Source: Membranipora membranacea (lineage: Eukaryota > Bryozoa > Gymnolaemata > Cheilostomatida > Membraniporidae). Taken from it: a DNA stretch of 60,000 nt. The translations under genes and the position numbers were made by a program. Positions 12,830-24,239 of the stretch are shown in pieces. The stretch lies in contig OU612071.1 in NCBI GenBank assembly GCA_914767715.1, positions 5,272,001 through 5,332,000 of the forward strand, given 5' to 3'. The number at the start of each line of letters is the position of its first letter. Position 1 is the first letter of the stretch. The notes under the pieces are model-generated. The model was not told the DNA's origin. It did no database searches and was given only the letters and a program-made list of their open reading frames with translations.

Positions 12830-13045
12830 CTAGGTGCTCAGCTTGTCTCAGAGATGAGCCCATCTCGTTCACATGGCCTTGTAGTTTTTCCATTTCTCTG
12901 ATAACAACCACAAGGGATGCTCCTCCTAGGACCAGAGCGAAGACAACAAGCACAGTCAAAAACACAACACATCGCTGGGTGGTTTTGGTGTGTGTTGTTT
13001 CATATTCTTGACTGCGGGTGACAGCTTTTGATGACTGATGGCTGT
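12830..13045 (-). CDS. Exon for a signal-anchor membrane segment
   Basis: A 216-bp open exon with a TTTTACAG acceptor and GTAAGA donor, phase 1 at both ends. It encodes a hydrophilic stretch rich in Thr and Ser, a single hydrophobic span (VVFLTVLVVFALVLGGASL), then a short charged helix (REMEKLQGHVNEMGSSLRQ) that could begin a coiled coil. This layout suits a type II membrane protein with an extracellular C-terminus. It may be the 5' part of the decayed NHL gene or of another gene. No equivalent was found upstream of the intact NHL gene, so the link is unproven. Confidence 0.45.
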
Positions 13046-13049
13046 CTGT

Positions 13050-14990
13050 AAAATAAGATGATTATACATCACACCAAACCACACCTATTTGACCAATGAC
13101 GTTCCGATAAAACCACTTCCCAAAGAATTGCACTGCCTAGGATTTGACAGGTGCGTATGATACGGATTGAGCTTGATTTTAAGCAGTTATTCGTTGTCAG
13201 TATCTCATCTTAAAGCAGGCTGGACCTAGTAATTGGCTTGAGTCATATTATAATCAAATCACAATCGATAGCGGTGTTGTTCAAATGAAATCAATGATGT
13301 TTCCTTGTTGGAATCACTTGAAGCCATACTGCATACTTTTTAAAAAGTCCTACAGCGGTTTGGTCATCCTAGGAAATTGTGTTAGTATACGAAAATTATG
13401 TGGTTCACAAAAGTCAACCTCATCAATTTGAGTAAAATCTCACCTGTTTCCCCAAAGGGTTAGACATTCACATAAAGCTGAGAGCTGACTGAGCATATTA
13501 AGGTTCATCATAGATATTTGTTCCACTCTCTTGGTTGCTACACAGCTCCATGTTACATTAGACACTTAAGTTATGATGAATGATGTATCTATGAGGTTAA
13601 CAAGAAATTAAATAACTGGTCTCATTATTTATTGACAGCTGTTTAAGGGGTGAGAGAGAGAGAGATAAGAAAGTGATCGATTACATTCTTCGCTGACAGA
13701 TATCAATGTGGATAACGTGCTATATCTGCAGAAGTAATTGAAAACACTCTTGCTCATCACACATTACATCTATTGATAGCCAAATAATACTGCAAACATG
13801 TAAAATGTAAATGCATCTTCCCAGGGCACTAAAGAGTACATGAAAGTCAGGTTTGTGAGATTCAAGATAGGCTCTTGTTTATCTTAGCGCTCATGATGGA
13901 CGACATGTTTCATCATATCCAGTCTTATGAACAAACTTATCTTAACTTATCTAGTTTGACAGGTTCACATTGCAATTTATTCTGTATATAGTCATTGGCT
14001 AAAAGTGTGGTGAACCAATCTCACAAAAGTCAATGTGAAACTTTTAAAAAATCTAAAATCTATGAGAAAAAAGTACATGGAGAGGTATACACCCAAGAGT
14101 GCTGGGGGCTGGAACAATCAACCTTGGAAGCTTCCCCAGTAGAGATTAACCTAAGTAAATAGCAAGCACAATATTATTCCAGAATTGTTATGGTTGTCCG
14201 AAAGAATCAGGAACTGGATCGTTGCAGAACTCGAGAAGATCAATCACCTAAAAAACTACCAGCTTTTGTGACATCTCACAAGTATTACCTTTACCATAGA
14301 AGCGCATATATAGCAACCATCATTGTTCGTCAATTTTACTATTCATGTATCAATGGTCCTAATAAAAAAAATCATACCTCTATCCCAAGGTTTATTGTTG
14401 ATGGATTTTAGATATTCAAATTCTTAGTTAAACCCATCGCTGTTTGCTTTCAAATATGGATATGATTTCAGGTATCATATACAAAAAATTGTGCTTGGGA
14501 GTTTTTCCTGATGTCTGGAAAATAGCAACTTTTAATTGTCCATATCCCTGCTTGGGAGTTTTCTCACATTTATGGTAAAATACAATTTTTTTAGTAACCG
14601 TTGCAGGGAACTTTTATTTCAACTGTGATGATAGCCCCTATAACAAGCGTTATACAGAGCCAGGGACTAACAGCTGAAGGTATGAATGTACCAGGGAGTT
14701 TTCACACTTTTCTGGCACAACACCAATTTAAATAGTAACCGCTGCGTGGAGCTAATATTTTAGGTATGAGAAGAGGGCATCATTGCAAGCACGAAAACAG
14801 AGATTCAAGAACTTTTAAGATAGAAACTTTCTCTGTCAAAGAACTCCAGATAACTTTGCCATATCTGTACCTGCAAGCCTCTTACTGGCTAAATACCAAT
14901 TTTTTCAGTCACAGTCACCGCTAATGGGCAGCAAACCTTTGCCTGAAAATAAAGCACAAAAATGTTGGACTTAAAGGCCAATGCCAGTGA
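13050..14990. other. No gene seen; degenerate repeats
   Basis: No coding exon is supported. From about 14480 to 14940 there are several diverged direct copies of a unit with the theme 'gggagttttc ... caaca/accaattt ... agtaaccgctgc'. A related stretch occurs at about 38525-38650. Confidence 0.4.
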
Positions 14991-14994
14991 AGTT

Positions 14995-15186
14995 CTAAGT
15001 GTTGCCATGTTTCACTTTAGGTGATGAGCTTTCAGATGAGCCATTTGACAAGATTCTACACCTACCACAACCAGATCTGCTGATGCTCAAAGATGACATC
15101 TCCATCAAACAGTCAATAAATTCAGTCACATCGAGAAACCATTTAAATTTCCTTGACCTTCTGACATCATAGACAGTGTTTAACAT
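14995..15186 (-). other. Exon-like repeat, minus copy (CGRCR motif)
   Basis: The minus strand reads MSSLSISRSGCGRCRILSN. An inverted, clearly related copy lies at about 15548-15680 on the plus strand and reads ALSNNRSVCGRCRVLSM. The plus strand of this segment is also open from an acceptor at 15020 to TAG at 15170-15172, with AATAAA at 15254. Which strand, if either, codes cannot be settled here. Confidence 0.3.
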
Positions 15187-15547
15187 TTGTCACTAATGGT
15201 TTTTACTGTTTGTATTATCCATTGTTATTTGATTGCTCCTAGCAAAAATATCCAATAAAATTAAGGTGATTGTAGCCTGATATCTTATTCACTCATTCCA
15301 AAGATTTAAGGGGATCTGTACCATCACTCCCCTAATATTTTGATTGCTCTGAGGCAATACCACTGGCAAGAAAAGTTGGCACAAGTAATGTATTTTTATG
15401 AATAGGAGCGCAGACTCAAATTTTCTCATTGGCCCTTACATGAAGCTAAGATATGTAATTGGTCACCAAAGAATCCTACGTTCTAGCGAGTCCATTCATT
15501 CACATCCGGTATCACAGTAATTTAAGAAAACACCGCTTGTGACGTCA

Positions 15548-15680
15548 TGAGCTCGGACCATGACTGTTTTCATGAAGCATCAGCTTTGAGCAACAACAGA
15601 TCTGTCTGTGGTAGGTGTAGAGTTTTGTCCATGGACTCAAATGAGAGCTTAGAACCTCATGAAAATTACACAGTAAGTTA
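15548..15680 (+). other. Exon-like repeat, plus copy (CGRCR motif)
   Basis: ATG at 15548 opens a 43-codon frame with a Cys-Gly-Arg-Cys-Arg motif. The frame runs to GTAAGT, so it could be a first exon. It is the inverted partner of 14995-15186. No downstream exon was identified. Confidence 0.3.
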
Positions 15681-15699
15681 GAGCTTCATTGGGTATTCA

Positions 15700-17470
15700 C
15701 TTTAAGTGTCTGTTTATCGATATTCTCAATATTATAAGCTGTAAGCATTTTTTGTATTACCCTGTACAGACTGATTATGGTGAGTAAGTTGTCTACAAGT
15801 GGGAAGATATTGAATGAGAAAGCGTGGGAAAGTAACTCTGAAATCGTAACCTCAACAAAAAACCTACAGTTTTGAAGAATTATCCAGGTTCTCAAAAGTT
15901 TTATCATGAGTATATGTGATGAGGGAAACCTGATTGAAATATCTGAGGTTAATACTTAATCAGCATATCACGCTTGTGTCTGTTACCATGTTGTCTAGCA
16001 TAACACGCAGACCTTTAATCTGTTGCGCCACAGGTTCCCCAAATTATGAGTTGCAAAGAAATGCTGTCCACAATTTCACAGCGTAAACCTTTATTCAGGA
16101 CTACTCAACTTTATGATATGTGGCACAACGCATTCACAACAGTTGCTCACTATATAATAATCTGTAAATCAGTAATAGGGTTTGACCAACTAGACAGTCA
16201 CTTGCTGTCATTCAGGTGTATGTTGACCTAGGATAGGTTGGGCTTCATTTTCTTATAGTGTTATTATGTCCCCCTTATCCTACTACTACTTTAACTTATT
16301 AACCTTGAGCTGCTGCAACAAGAAGAATACAGCTGACACCATCCTCTGATGTAGTATACCCCCATCCTAACGTATACACATATACCCTCCAGAAGTGTTG
16401 GACCAGTCATGGATATAATCACGATCATCTAGACCCAGACTGCAGTCATCATAGTCTAGTCATAAAATGAGGAAATATGACCCCCAAAACTCAACTAAAG
16501 ACCTCGGAATGCGGTTATAAATCATGAGCTGAAGCCTGCCAATCCACAGCTTATATCCATCGTTTTGATTATGGTATGCATGCATCCCCTTAGACAAAGC
16601 AGGAAGGGGAACACCATCTGCTTACATCCCCCTAAATTCTAACACTGAGCGCAACCTTAATCACGGTAGGTATGCATGTTCTAAACTAGAAAACAAGACG
16701 AGATTCCAATTAGTTTAGGAGAATCCGCAGTCATGGGTTAACATTACATGGGGATGTGTCAGGCTGGTAAGGTGGGCTTTTGGTTTTACGCGTTAGTGAA
16801 TACTAATTTTCTCAGGTTCCTAGCAGGGGTAATATCTCAAAATACAATGTAATAATAAGCGTTAAATTCTATGGTCAATTAAAACTATTCAGCCGTAGTT
16901 ACTCAAGATAGTTCAACTTAGGGAATTCCCTCCTCAATATTACAAAGGAACTTCACTGGGAAACCCTATTGTAACTTCCTTATTATGACAGTACTTAGGA
17001 AAGTTTACAAGAATGCGAGAAATTATGTATGACCTGTCTATGTTTATGTCTACACACTATGTTAATAAACCAGATTAATATCTCAATTAGTCTATTATGT
17101 CAATAATCAAGTGCTTTGTTTAACAAAAGGCAACCCAAAAATAGACTCCGTTCTATCGTTCACAGTTCTGAACAGAAAAGGCTACTTGATAGAACTAGGA
17201 CTATCCTTACCCTGACTTGCGGGGGGGGGGGGGAATGATACTTCAAAGAATTAGCTTTACTATTACATAACATATAACTTGATAGTCTACTTATGATAAC
17301 AAAATTAAATTTCAGCCTTAAAAATAATCACTTTCAATTACATCAAAGGATGACTTTGATTCAAGCTCTCCAATAGTTATGTTAAAAGACACTTTAACTT
17401 CATAAAATTTGAGATATAAATAAATCTTCAAGGTCTTAAAAATAATTGCCTTATAAATAATACGGTACTT
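15700..17470. other. No gene seen
   Basis: AT-rich sequence without convincing exons. A 13-base G run occurs at about 17221-17233. Confidence 0.4.
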
Positions 17471-17487
17471 GCTATATTCTAGTGAAG

Positions 17488-17790
17488 TCTGTAATTCTTC
17501 TTTGTGAATGCTCCTATCACTATATCTTCAAACTCGTAATCTTGAACTCTGTAATTCCTCCTTGTGTACACCTCTGTCACCGTGTCTTCAACTCGTAATC
17601 TTGAACTCTGTAATTCCTCTTTGTGTACGTCTCTGTCACCGTGTCTTCAACTCGCAATCTTGAACTCTGTAATTCCTCTTTGTGTACGTCTCTGTCACCG
17701 TGTATTCAACTCGTAATCTTGAACTCTGTAATTCCTCCTTGTGTACGCCTCTGTCACCGTGTCCTCAACTCGTAATCCTGAACTCTGTAT
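17488..17790. repeat. Minisatellite of about 60 bp, five copies
   Basis: Consecutive units share 'gtaattcctccttgtgtac' followed by 'tctgtcaccgtgtcttcaac' and 'tcgtaatcttgaactct'. The first unit is the most diverged. No coding role is apparent. Confidence 0.85.
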
Positions 17791-17804
17791 TTCACCTTAA
17801 TAAT

Positions 17805-17998
17805 CTCTTACCACCAATGTCTAAAATTGATACTCTTGGTAAACCCTTGCTACCAAAGTCTAAAATACTACTACTATGGCAAACCCTTGCTGCCAAAGTC
17901 TAAAATGCTACTCCTCTGACAAACCCTTGCTACCAAAGTCTAAAATACTATTACTATGGCAAACCCTTGCTGCCAAAGTCTAAAATACTACTACAAAC
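17805..17998. repeat. Minisatellite of about 41 bp, four to five copies
   Basis: Units share 'gctaccaaagtctaaaatac' and 'tatggcaaacccttg'. The array directly follows the 60-bp minisatellite. Confidence 0.8.
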
Positions 17999-17999
17999 T

Positions 18000-20300
18000 T
18001 ACTACGGTGGGCTCTGCTTTTTATAGGGTGTTAGGATTGTTGAGTTGGCACGTTGCAATAATGTTGAGGTGGCGCATAAAAAATTCTGTTTGCTGATAAG
18101 TAGAACATTTTTGCTAGGGTCGATATTTTGCAATGATGCTGACTGTTTGCTGACTATACATGACTCATAAACCCGAGATTAATTATAAAACATATGATAA
18201 ATATTGGTTAGCACATGGTATCGCTACGTATGTCATTTATTTGATAATAAATAATTATTGAACATAAAAATGATCTTACTCCTATTCTGAAGTTTCCCGC
18301 ATGTATAAGTTATGTTAATCATAGAATTAATAATAATTCTTCAGCAATCAGTTTTTCTAATGCTGCTTTCCATGACCAGATAAATAGTCACAACTAAAAA
18401 CCAATAATAAATAAATAATCATAGTACAAGTTTCTACTGCTAATTGTGGTAATGTAAATAACTAGACACAACAATTGTACATGAATAGTGTAGTGGCTAA
18501 TAAAATGGGGGGGGGGGGGGGGGAGAATCGCATTGATTACAAGGTTACTGTTGCAATAAACCTTGTTGAACACTATTTTTTGTCGAGGCAATTGTGTCTC
18601 TAATAGTTGCTGCCTGAATTTACACATTACTCACCAATTATCTTCCTAATTATATCTTTGTGTCATAATAATTAAACTGAATTTAAATCAAACATCCTTC
18701 AATTATTATTAGCACGCCAAGGATTTAGTGCTTGATATAAATGATCAGTTATGCCTTAATGATCCTTTGTGCTACACTTTTGCATTGTACAGCAGATTAT
18801 TTAAGATAGTACAATAAGTTACATTTTGCTAGCTCAGCAGACCAAGGCTAAATAAATTAAACATATCTGAGTAAGCTATGGAATAACACAAGCATGCTTT
18901 CAGCGTGTGCACAGTTTGTAAACCCTTAATTTGCACGTGTGCCATCCATAATAACCACAATTCAATTGACAAATACAGGGCCTATAAGGCTGCTGTTTAC
19001 CTACACTAATAAATATCAGTATTATAACTATGGTATTTGTCAGGAGTTACAAAAATGCTCCTGACAGGATGTCCGCTAATGCTATATAAAGTCAGTGAAA
19101 CCCAGTGCCAAGTCTTCATTTTACTTCCTTGTAAGACACTTTCTGTGACAGTTGTTATTTACTACGATGTTAGCGTGGTCACATATTTTGTTGTTATATG
19201 TTTTTAATAATCAGCTGATTAAGGATTTGTCAACTTCTAACCTTACTAGCCTGTCTTGACATTCGTTGGGTGGGTACCCCTCCCCCCTCAAATGAACAAA
19301 GCTTGTTGAGTCAGGCTATAATCTTCTCTACTTCCTTATTGACATCGACTGTAAGCCCATTTGGACATGGCTATCCAGGGCTGTAGTTTAGAAAAGAATA
19401 TAGGGGGGTAAAAGTCTGAGGCGAGTGGAATCATCACCAGGAGAGGTGTTTTAAGCTGCTTTTCAATCAGTTTAAGGCATATAATTAACAAATGGTAACC
19501 CCAGAGGAGCTAATTCTGACATTGATTATTGTGTTTTTAGGCCACTGTATTCAGCTATCTAGGAGAGGCAATGCCTCTCTGCCTCCCCTAAAACTACGAG
19601 CCTGCTTATCATCGCTATGGAATGGCAAGGCTTTCAAGTTCCAATTAGTAGCAAGTATTTATTCTAGAACTGGTGCACGTGCACTGATTTGTCCGTATTA
19701 TCCTTGTTTCTTATCCATATATAGTATCATGGGCACGCGGCCATTAGCTACTATACTTATATGTCAATATCCTAACTACTGGCTTACCATAAAAGGAGGT
19801 GAGAAACTGTGCCTGTTCTGGCAATAAGTATATATAATGTACACTCTAGCAGTGTGGTGTGAGAGAACTTCCAGATATCGTGTGACAGCTTTGTGGTATG
19901 GTGAGGTGCACTGAGTCAGACTTAGGCACTACCAGGGAATATCTACAACAGGATTAATCTGTAAGTGCATTCAATACTATACTAAATCTAGATAAGGTGC
20001 ACAGAAATCACACACAATAGGGATGCGGCAGGAGGCTCTAGACGATTTAGATATAGTATCTCGCTGATTATTTGCACTCATGGTTTCTCCCCTGAGAATA
20101 TAGCAAGGAGGGTGTATAGTTGAAGGGGGCTAAATGTGTAGAAAATTAGCATCCCCAAATACCATGTTGCTTTGGTGTAGATATTGGTACTAGTTGCATC
20201 AATTTAATCAAATCTATTGGCCTCCAACAGGGTAAGGCTGTGGGTAGCATAGGAGATGGGTTGAAAAAAAGCCAGTGTAAAATATTGGAGGGTTAGGAGG
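18000..20300. other. No gene seen; includes a G17 run and an interspersed repeat
   Basis: A run of 17 G lies at about 18507-18523. A repeat copy at about 19380-19600 (theme 'agtctgaggcgag ... aggccactgtattcagc') recurs elsewhere in the window. The frame open through that copy appears to be repeat sequence, not a gene. Confidence 0.4.
19380..19600 (+). repeat. Interspersed repeat, copy 1
   Basis: It shares 'aaagtctgaggc', 'ggcatat-att', 'gaggagct-att' and 'tttttaggccactgtattcagc' with stretches at about 27190-27440, 40215-40350 and 46315-46490. Family unknown. Confidence 0.6.
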
Positions 20301-20311
20301 TGAGTTCACAT

Positions 20312-20576
20312 GCCACACCAAATCTGCTTATTCATACTTGAAGTTTTTGAATAAAGTGCATGATTTGTATCTAATTCGATCATTGTGATCGCGCCCACAA
20401 CGTCTGATAAGATCAAATGAAAGCAAAGAGTGGTAATGAAAGCCATGCTCCAGATTCTATTTTATCCAATCGTAACCGATGTTGCGAGCTTGATCGAGCT
20501 ATTCGATTTAGACACAAATCAATGCACAATTTCTTTTTTTAAATTATCAACTTTGAATGAGCAAATTTGGTGTGGC
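20312..20576. mobile_element. Foldback MITE-like element, about 265 bp
   Basis: The outer ends are GCCACACCAAAT and its inverse ATTTGGTGTGGC. The arms are diverged but alignable over about 120 bp each. No coding capacity. It lies just upstream of gene C. Confidence 0.7.
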
Positions 20577-21263
20577 TGTGTCAAAATTTAAGAACAGACC
20601 TTAAATCTTGACACTGTCATGTTTCGCAACACTTATTCTGTAAAAGGGGGCTCCATATAAGATCATTATGTGATGAAATTTGGTATCAGGCATCAAATTA
20701 CTGTCAAGATAATTGATTGTTTATGAGTAGAAGGATGTTGCTCTATATTTGTTGTATTAAAAGGGAAGTTGAGAGCTTCATACTTTAGAAGGGTGTCACC
20801 TGCAATATTGACAGGTAAGCTTTGCATCTCATCTATACAAAACAAGTTCAGATTTTTTATTTATCGGACTGTTTAACACAATTGGACCTACGTCAAAAAA
20901 CAACAGGTGGAGGATAGTCAGTTTATTTAGTATAATTTTTCGTCAAGTTTCCTGAGAGTGGAATTTGAATAAGGGTAATTACCGATGGGTCAGTGAGTAT
21001 AGATTTTAAAACCTCTTCAACTGTTCTGAGATGTGCTGTGTTAATTTTCTGACTTTATCAATTTCATAACAAAACTTTTGAGGAGAATTCTTTCTCAGTG
21101 GATACAGGCTACAGGATACATAAGAGTACTTTGTGGTTTAAAATGTGATTGATTACTTTTTACCTCCCAGGACGGGGCTTGATAACAAAGCAGTTTTGGC
21201 AACCTTGTACAAACCATTTTCAGAACTCAAGGATCACAAGAAGCCAAGGATGTCGTGAAGACA

Positions 21264-24071
21264 ATGCAATCTATCTCATCTCCCGTTCTCGTATTTCTGG
21301 TAGTTTCTGCTTCTCTTTGTCTGCAATGTAGTCAAGCGAGTTACTTCTCAAGACCAGGCAGACCTTATTCTACAAGTAAGTAACCGTGTTGTTTTGAGGA
21401 GGTCAAAAATTTTGAGATCTCATAAATCTGCTCAATGTTTTATTCCTTATATTCAACAATCTTACTAGAACAGTATTACCCTTCTTAGGGAAATCCATTG
21501 AATCTGTGGATGTGATGAAAGAACTGATTGCTTATATAATAGTTTGTGATTGTGATTCCCCACACGGCTTGACACAGGCAAAAACTTATCAGGACTGCTC
21601 TAAATCAGCAAGAGAAGTTAGAAAAGTTTCGAAATAATAAGAATTATTAAAACAGCTTTGGAAATTTGTACAATGAAAATAAAAAAGTTGAAGTTGAGAA
21701 TATCTGCTAACTATTTTTGTAGTTGCCATAGTATGTTGACTCGCCCGCCTACCAAGCTGAACAGATAATTGAAACCACGCAAACGGTGTTCCTATTTCCT
21801 GGCATGTTATATGGTGATCTAGTCTTCTTAGTTTCTTTTTAGCTCTCAACAGAACAGTATTAGTAGATAATTCACGTCCCAGCGCGCTCATGATAAGATT
21901 TGAGAGAGCACGTTATAACGATGATCGCTACATACATAATTCCTACGAGGTGAAGATCCTATCTAGTTCAGACAAACTAACAGTAGCAGTAAATCAGACT
22001 ACTGGTAGAAACATTGCCCCGATAAACATTCCCAAGGTAAGTCATGAAAATCAGATGGTATCCCACAATGCACTGGGTGGAATTAAATGTTATGCAAGTT
22101 TATATGTATTCCAACTAAGATGAGAAAACTTTAGTATGTATCCAACAATTTTTAGGCGTTCCCAGTGTGATGAGTAAATATCAGTTGGTATCCCACAATG
22201 CGATGTTAGCAATTCCATTTCAGATCAGGTATCCCACAATGCAATTTTCATAAATTCCCACCAATGAGATTGACTGGATCCTCCTTCTTGGGCGATATCA
22301 TGATTTATGATTTATTCCTAGAATGTAACTGTTAGATATGCTATGAATGTAATGAATCTATCAATCTTCTAAAAAATATATTTCTAGTAAACCCCATTTT
22401 CCTTGCTAAGGATAGTTCTACCATATTTTTTTAAATAGAGCAATGGTTGGGTTTAATGATGGCACTCCTCTCTTAACATGTTACCTGTATGTTTATAGCA
22501 GTAACTTTTGTTTTCCAGGTTCTAAGTAAAACTGAAGACAGAACTATCAGCTACACCCTTAGCTCTGTGGCTCCTGGATCCTATGTTGTCATGGTAAGGA
22601 AGATAAAGTTAGATAAAATTGACCTGTAGTGAACGGGACGCATGTATAGATTGGAATTAAGATACGTGTCACAAAATTTGAAGTGTCTAGGAAAGCAAAA
22701 AAACGACCACTATTCATATCAAAGCTTGGCCATTGCGATGAACAAAATAAGTAGATTTTTTCGCACAAGGACATTATTGATTGATGTGACCTAAATTAAA
22801 GTGCGAAAATCCAGGGTCTTTAAGGGTCTAGGGTATGTTATCTCCCCTGTCACGGATTCACACTTAAATGATGATCGACTTACAGTATAACAGTAAGCCT
22901 AGCCGGGGCTTACCTAGGACAGTTACAAAGCTGCTCTACTTACACTAGAAATGATCAAAAAACAGTATCGGACAATAGTAGCGTAGTCAAAGATATTTTA
23001 GTGTTAACCCGTGACAGGGGAGATAACAGCCTCTAGACCCTTCTAGACCCTGGATTTTCGCACTTGAAATTTGGTTACATCATTCAATAATGTCCTTGTG
23101 CGAAGAAATTTACTTTTTTTCCTTCATTGCAATGGCAAAGGTTTGATATAAAGACTTTAAGAATTTATGGGAGTTGTGTTCTTTTTTTCCGTAGAAGTGC
23201 AACTCCCTGCACAAGAGGGTACTTTCCTGAATGTACCTTTTGATTTAAATTTGGTTAAAATTATTCAGTTTCACTTTCAATATATATCAATAGGTGCTTT
23301 TTGTCAATTTGCATTGGCTTTCTTTCCCAGACAACAGCCAATCTGATCTGAGCCAAAACATTGGCTAGAATCATTTATAAGTTGATCATTTTTTTACAAT
23401 TTATTGCCCTACAATATATTTTAGATTACACCAATCGGCTTAGTGAGGAGCCTATCATGTTGGCCTACTGGATGGTGTAGTAGACCGCTCCCACAACAGA
23501 GATACATTTCCCCTGTCTTCAGTGTGCGAGGTAGTTATCCGATAGATAGATATAAATACAACTCTAGTCACCCAACTAGACACAGTCATGGATCGAATGT
23601 TTTTCATGGCAGATTGTTTTCATCTGTAGTGGTCGTGGTTAACCGGAGAAATCAGTTGAAAAGAAGGCCGTTCAATTGGTTTAAAGATTTAAATTAATTG
23701 CATGTCTGTCAACTCGAAAAAACATTGTAACTGGAACACTTTTAATTGAATATAAACTCATTTTATTTATTTGTTTTCATTCAATTTTGCTGTTTTTCAA
23801 GCAAAAGGTTTGCCTCAATGATCCTTTAATTCTTCCGATAGATTTTACTACAAACGACAGTGCAATTAGGCCCATGATTATTTAAAATTTAATCGCTGCT
23901 TCTTTTGATATTAAGTGCTTCTACACTCCTACTAGATTTCACTAAACATCTGCCCATGAGATCTTTCACCTTGATTTATTTCTCATATAACTTATTGTTG
24001 TTTCCTTTTTGACATTTCTTTATTACCTCCCCCTGATTTCTTCTCTTTCAGGCTTCGCTTGCAATGTGTGA
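21264..24071 (+). CDS. Gene C: short secreted paralogue of the receptor ectodomain
   Basis: Exons 21264-21375, 21843-22036, 22519-22593, 23425-23530 and 24052-24071 join in phase. Exon 1 begins at ATG with a signal peptide (VLVFLVVSASLCLQ core). Exons 2-4 match the first fibronectin-like module of receptors A and B with the same exon phases (IRFERARYNDD, APGSYVVM, ITPIG, QQRYISPVFSV). The proposed last exon gives only a few residues and TGA, so the product would be about 168 residues with no second module, membrane span or cytoplasmic domain. AATAAA follows at 24218. The first four exons are well supported by homology; the last is inferred from splice signal and phase. It could be a soluble decoy-like form or a truncated duplicate. 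Confidence 0.6.
22710..23150. mobile_element. Foldback element in a gene C intron
   Basis: The left arm (about 22720-22860) contains AAGTGCGAAAATCCAGGGTC and TTATCTCCCCTGTCACGG. The right arm (about 23008-23145) carries the inverse of both and continues to the inverse of the GCACAAGGACATTATTGA region. Total about 430 bp; no coding capacity. Confidence 0.8.
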
Positions 24072-24217
24072 TTCTGATATGTCGGCTTGACTGGCAAATC
24101 TGCTCTGAACTGAACAAGGCGGTTGTTTCTGCTAATAGTTTTATGTGTTTTGGTGATATAACTCTTCTGATAATTTTGTTGGTTTATGTTGAAGCCAAGT
24201 AAACAGGTTATCCAGCC

Positions 24218-24223
24218 AATAAA
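24218..24223 (+). promoter_or_regulatory. Polyadenylation signal of gene C
   Basis: AATAAA lies about 150 bp beyond the proposed stop codon and supports a short transcript. Confidence 0.5.
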
Positions 24224-24239
24224 AGCTGTGCTTTTTTTT

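Noticed and set aside
19492-19827. A 111-codon frame with a hydrophobic start
   Set aside because: It overlaps an interspersed repeat with at least three other copies in the window and shows no splice context or conserved motif.
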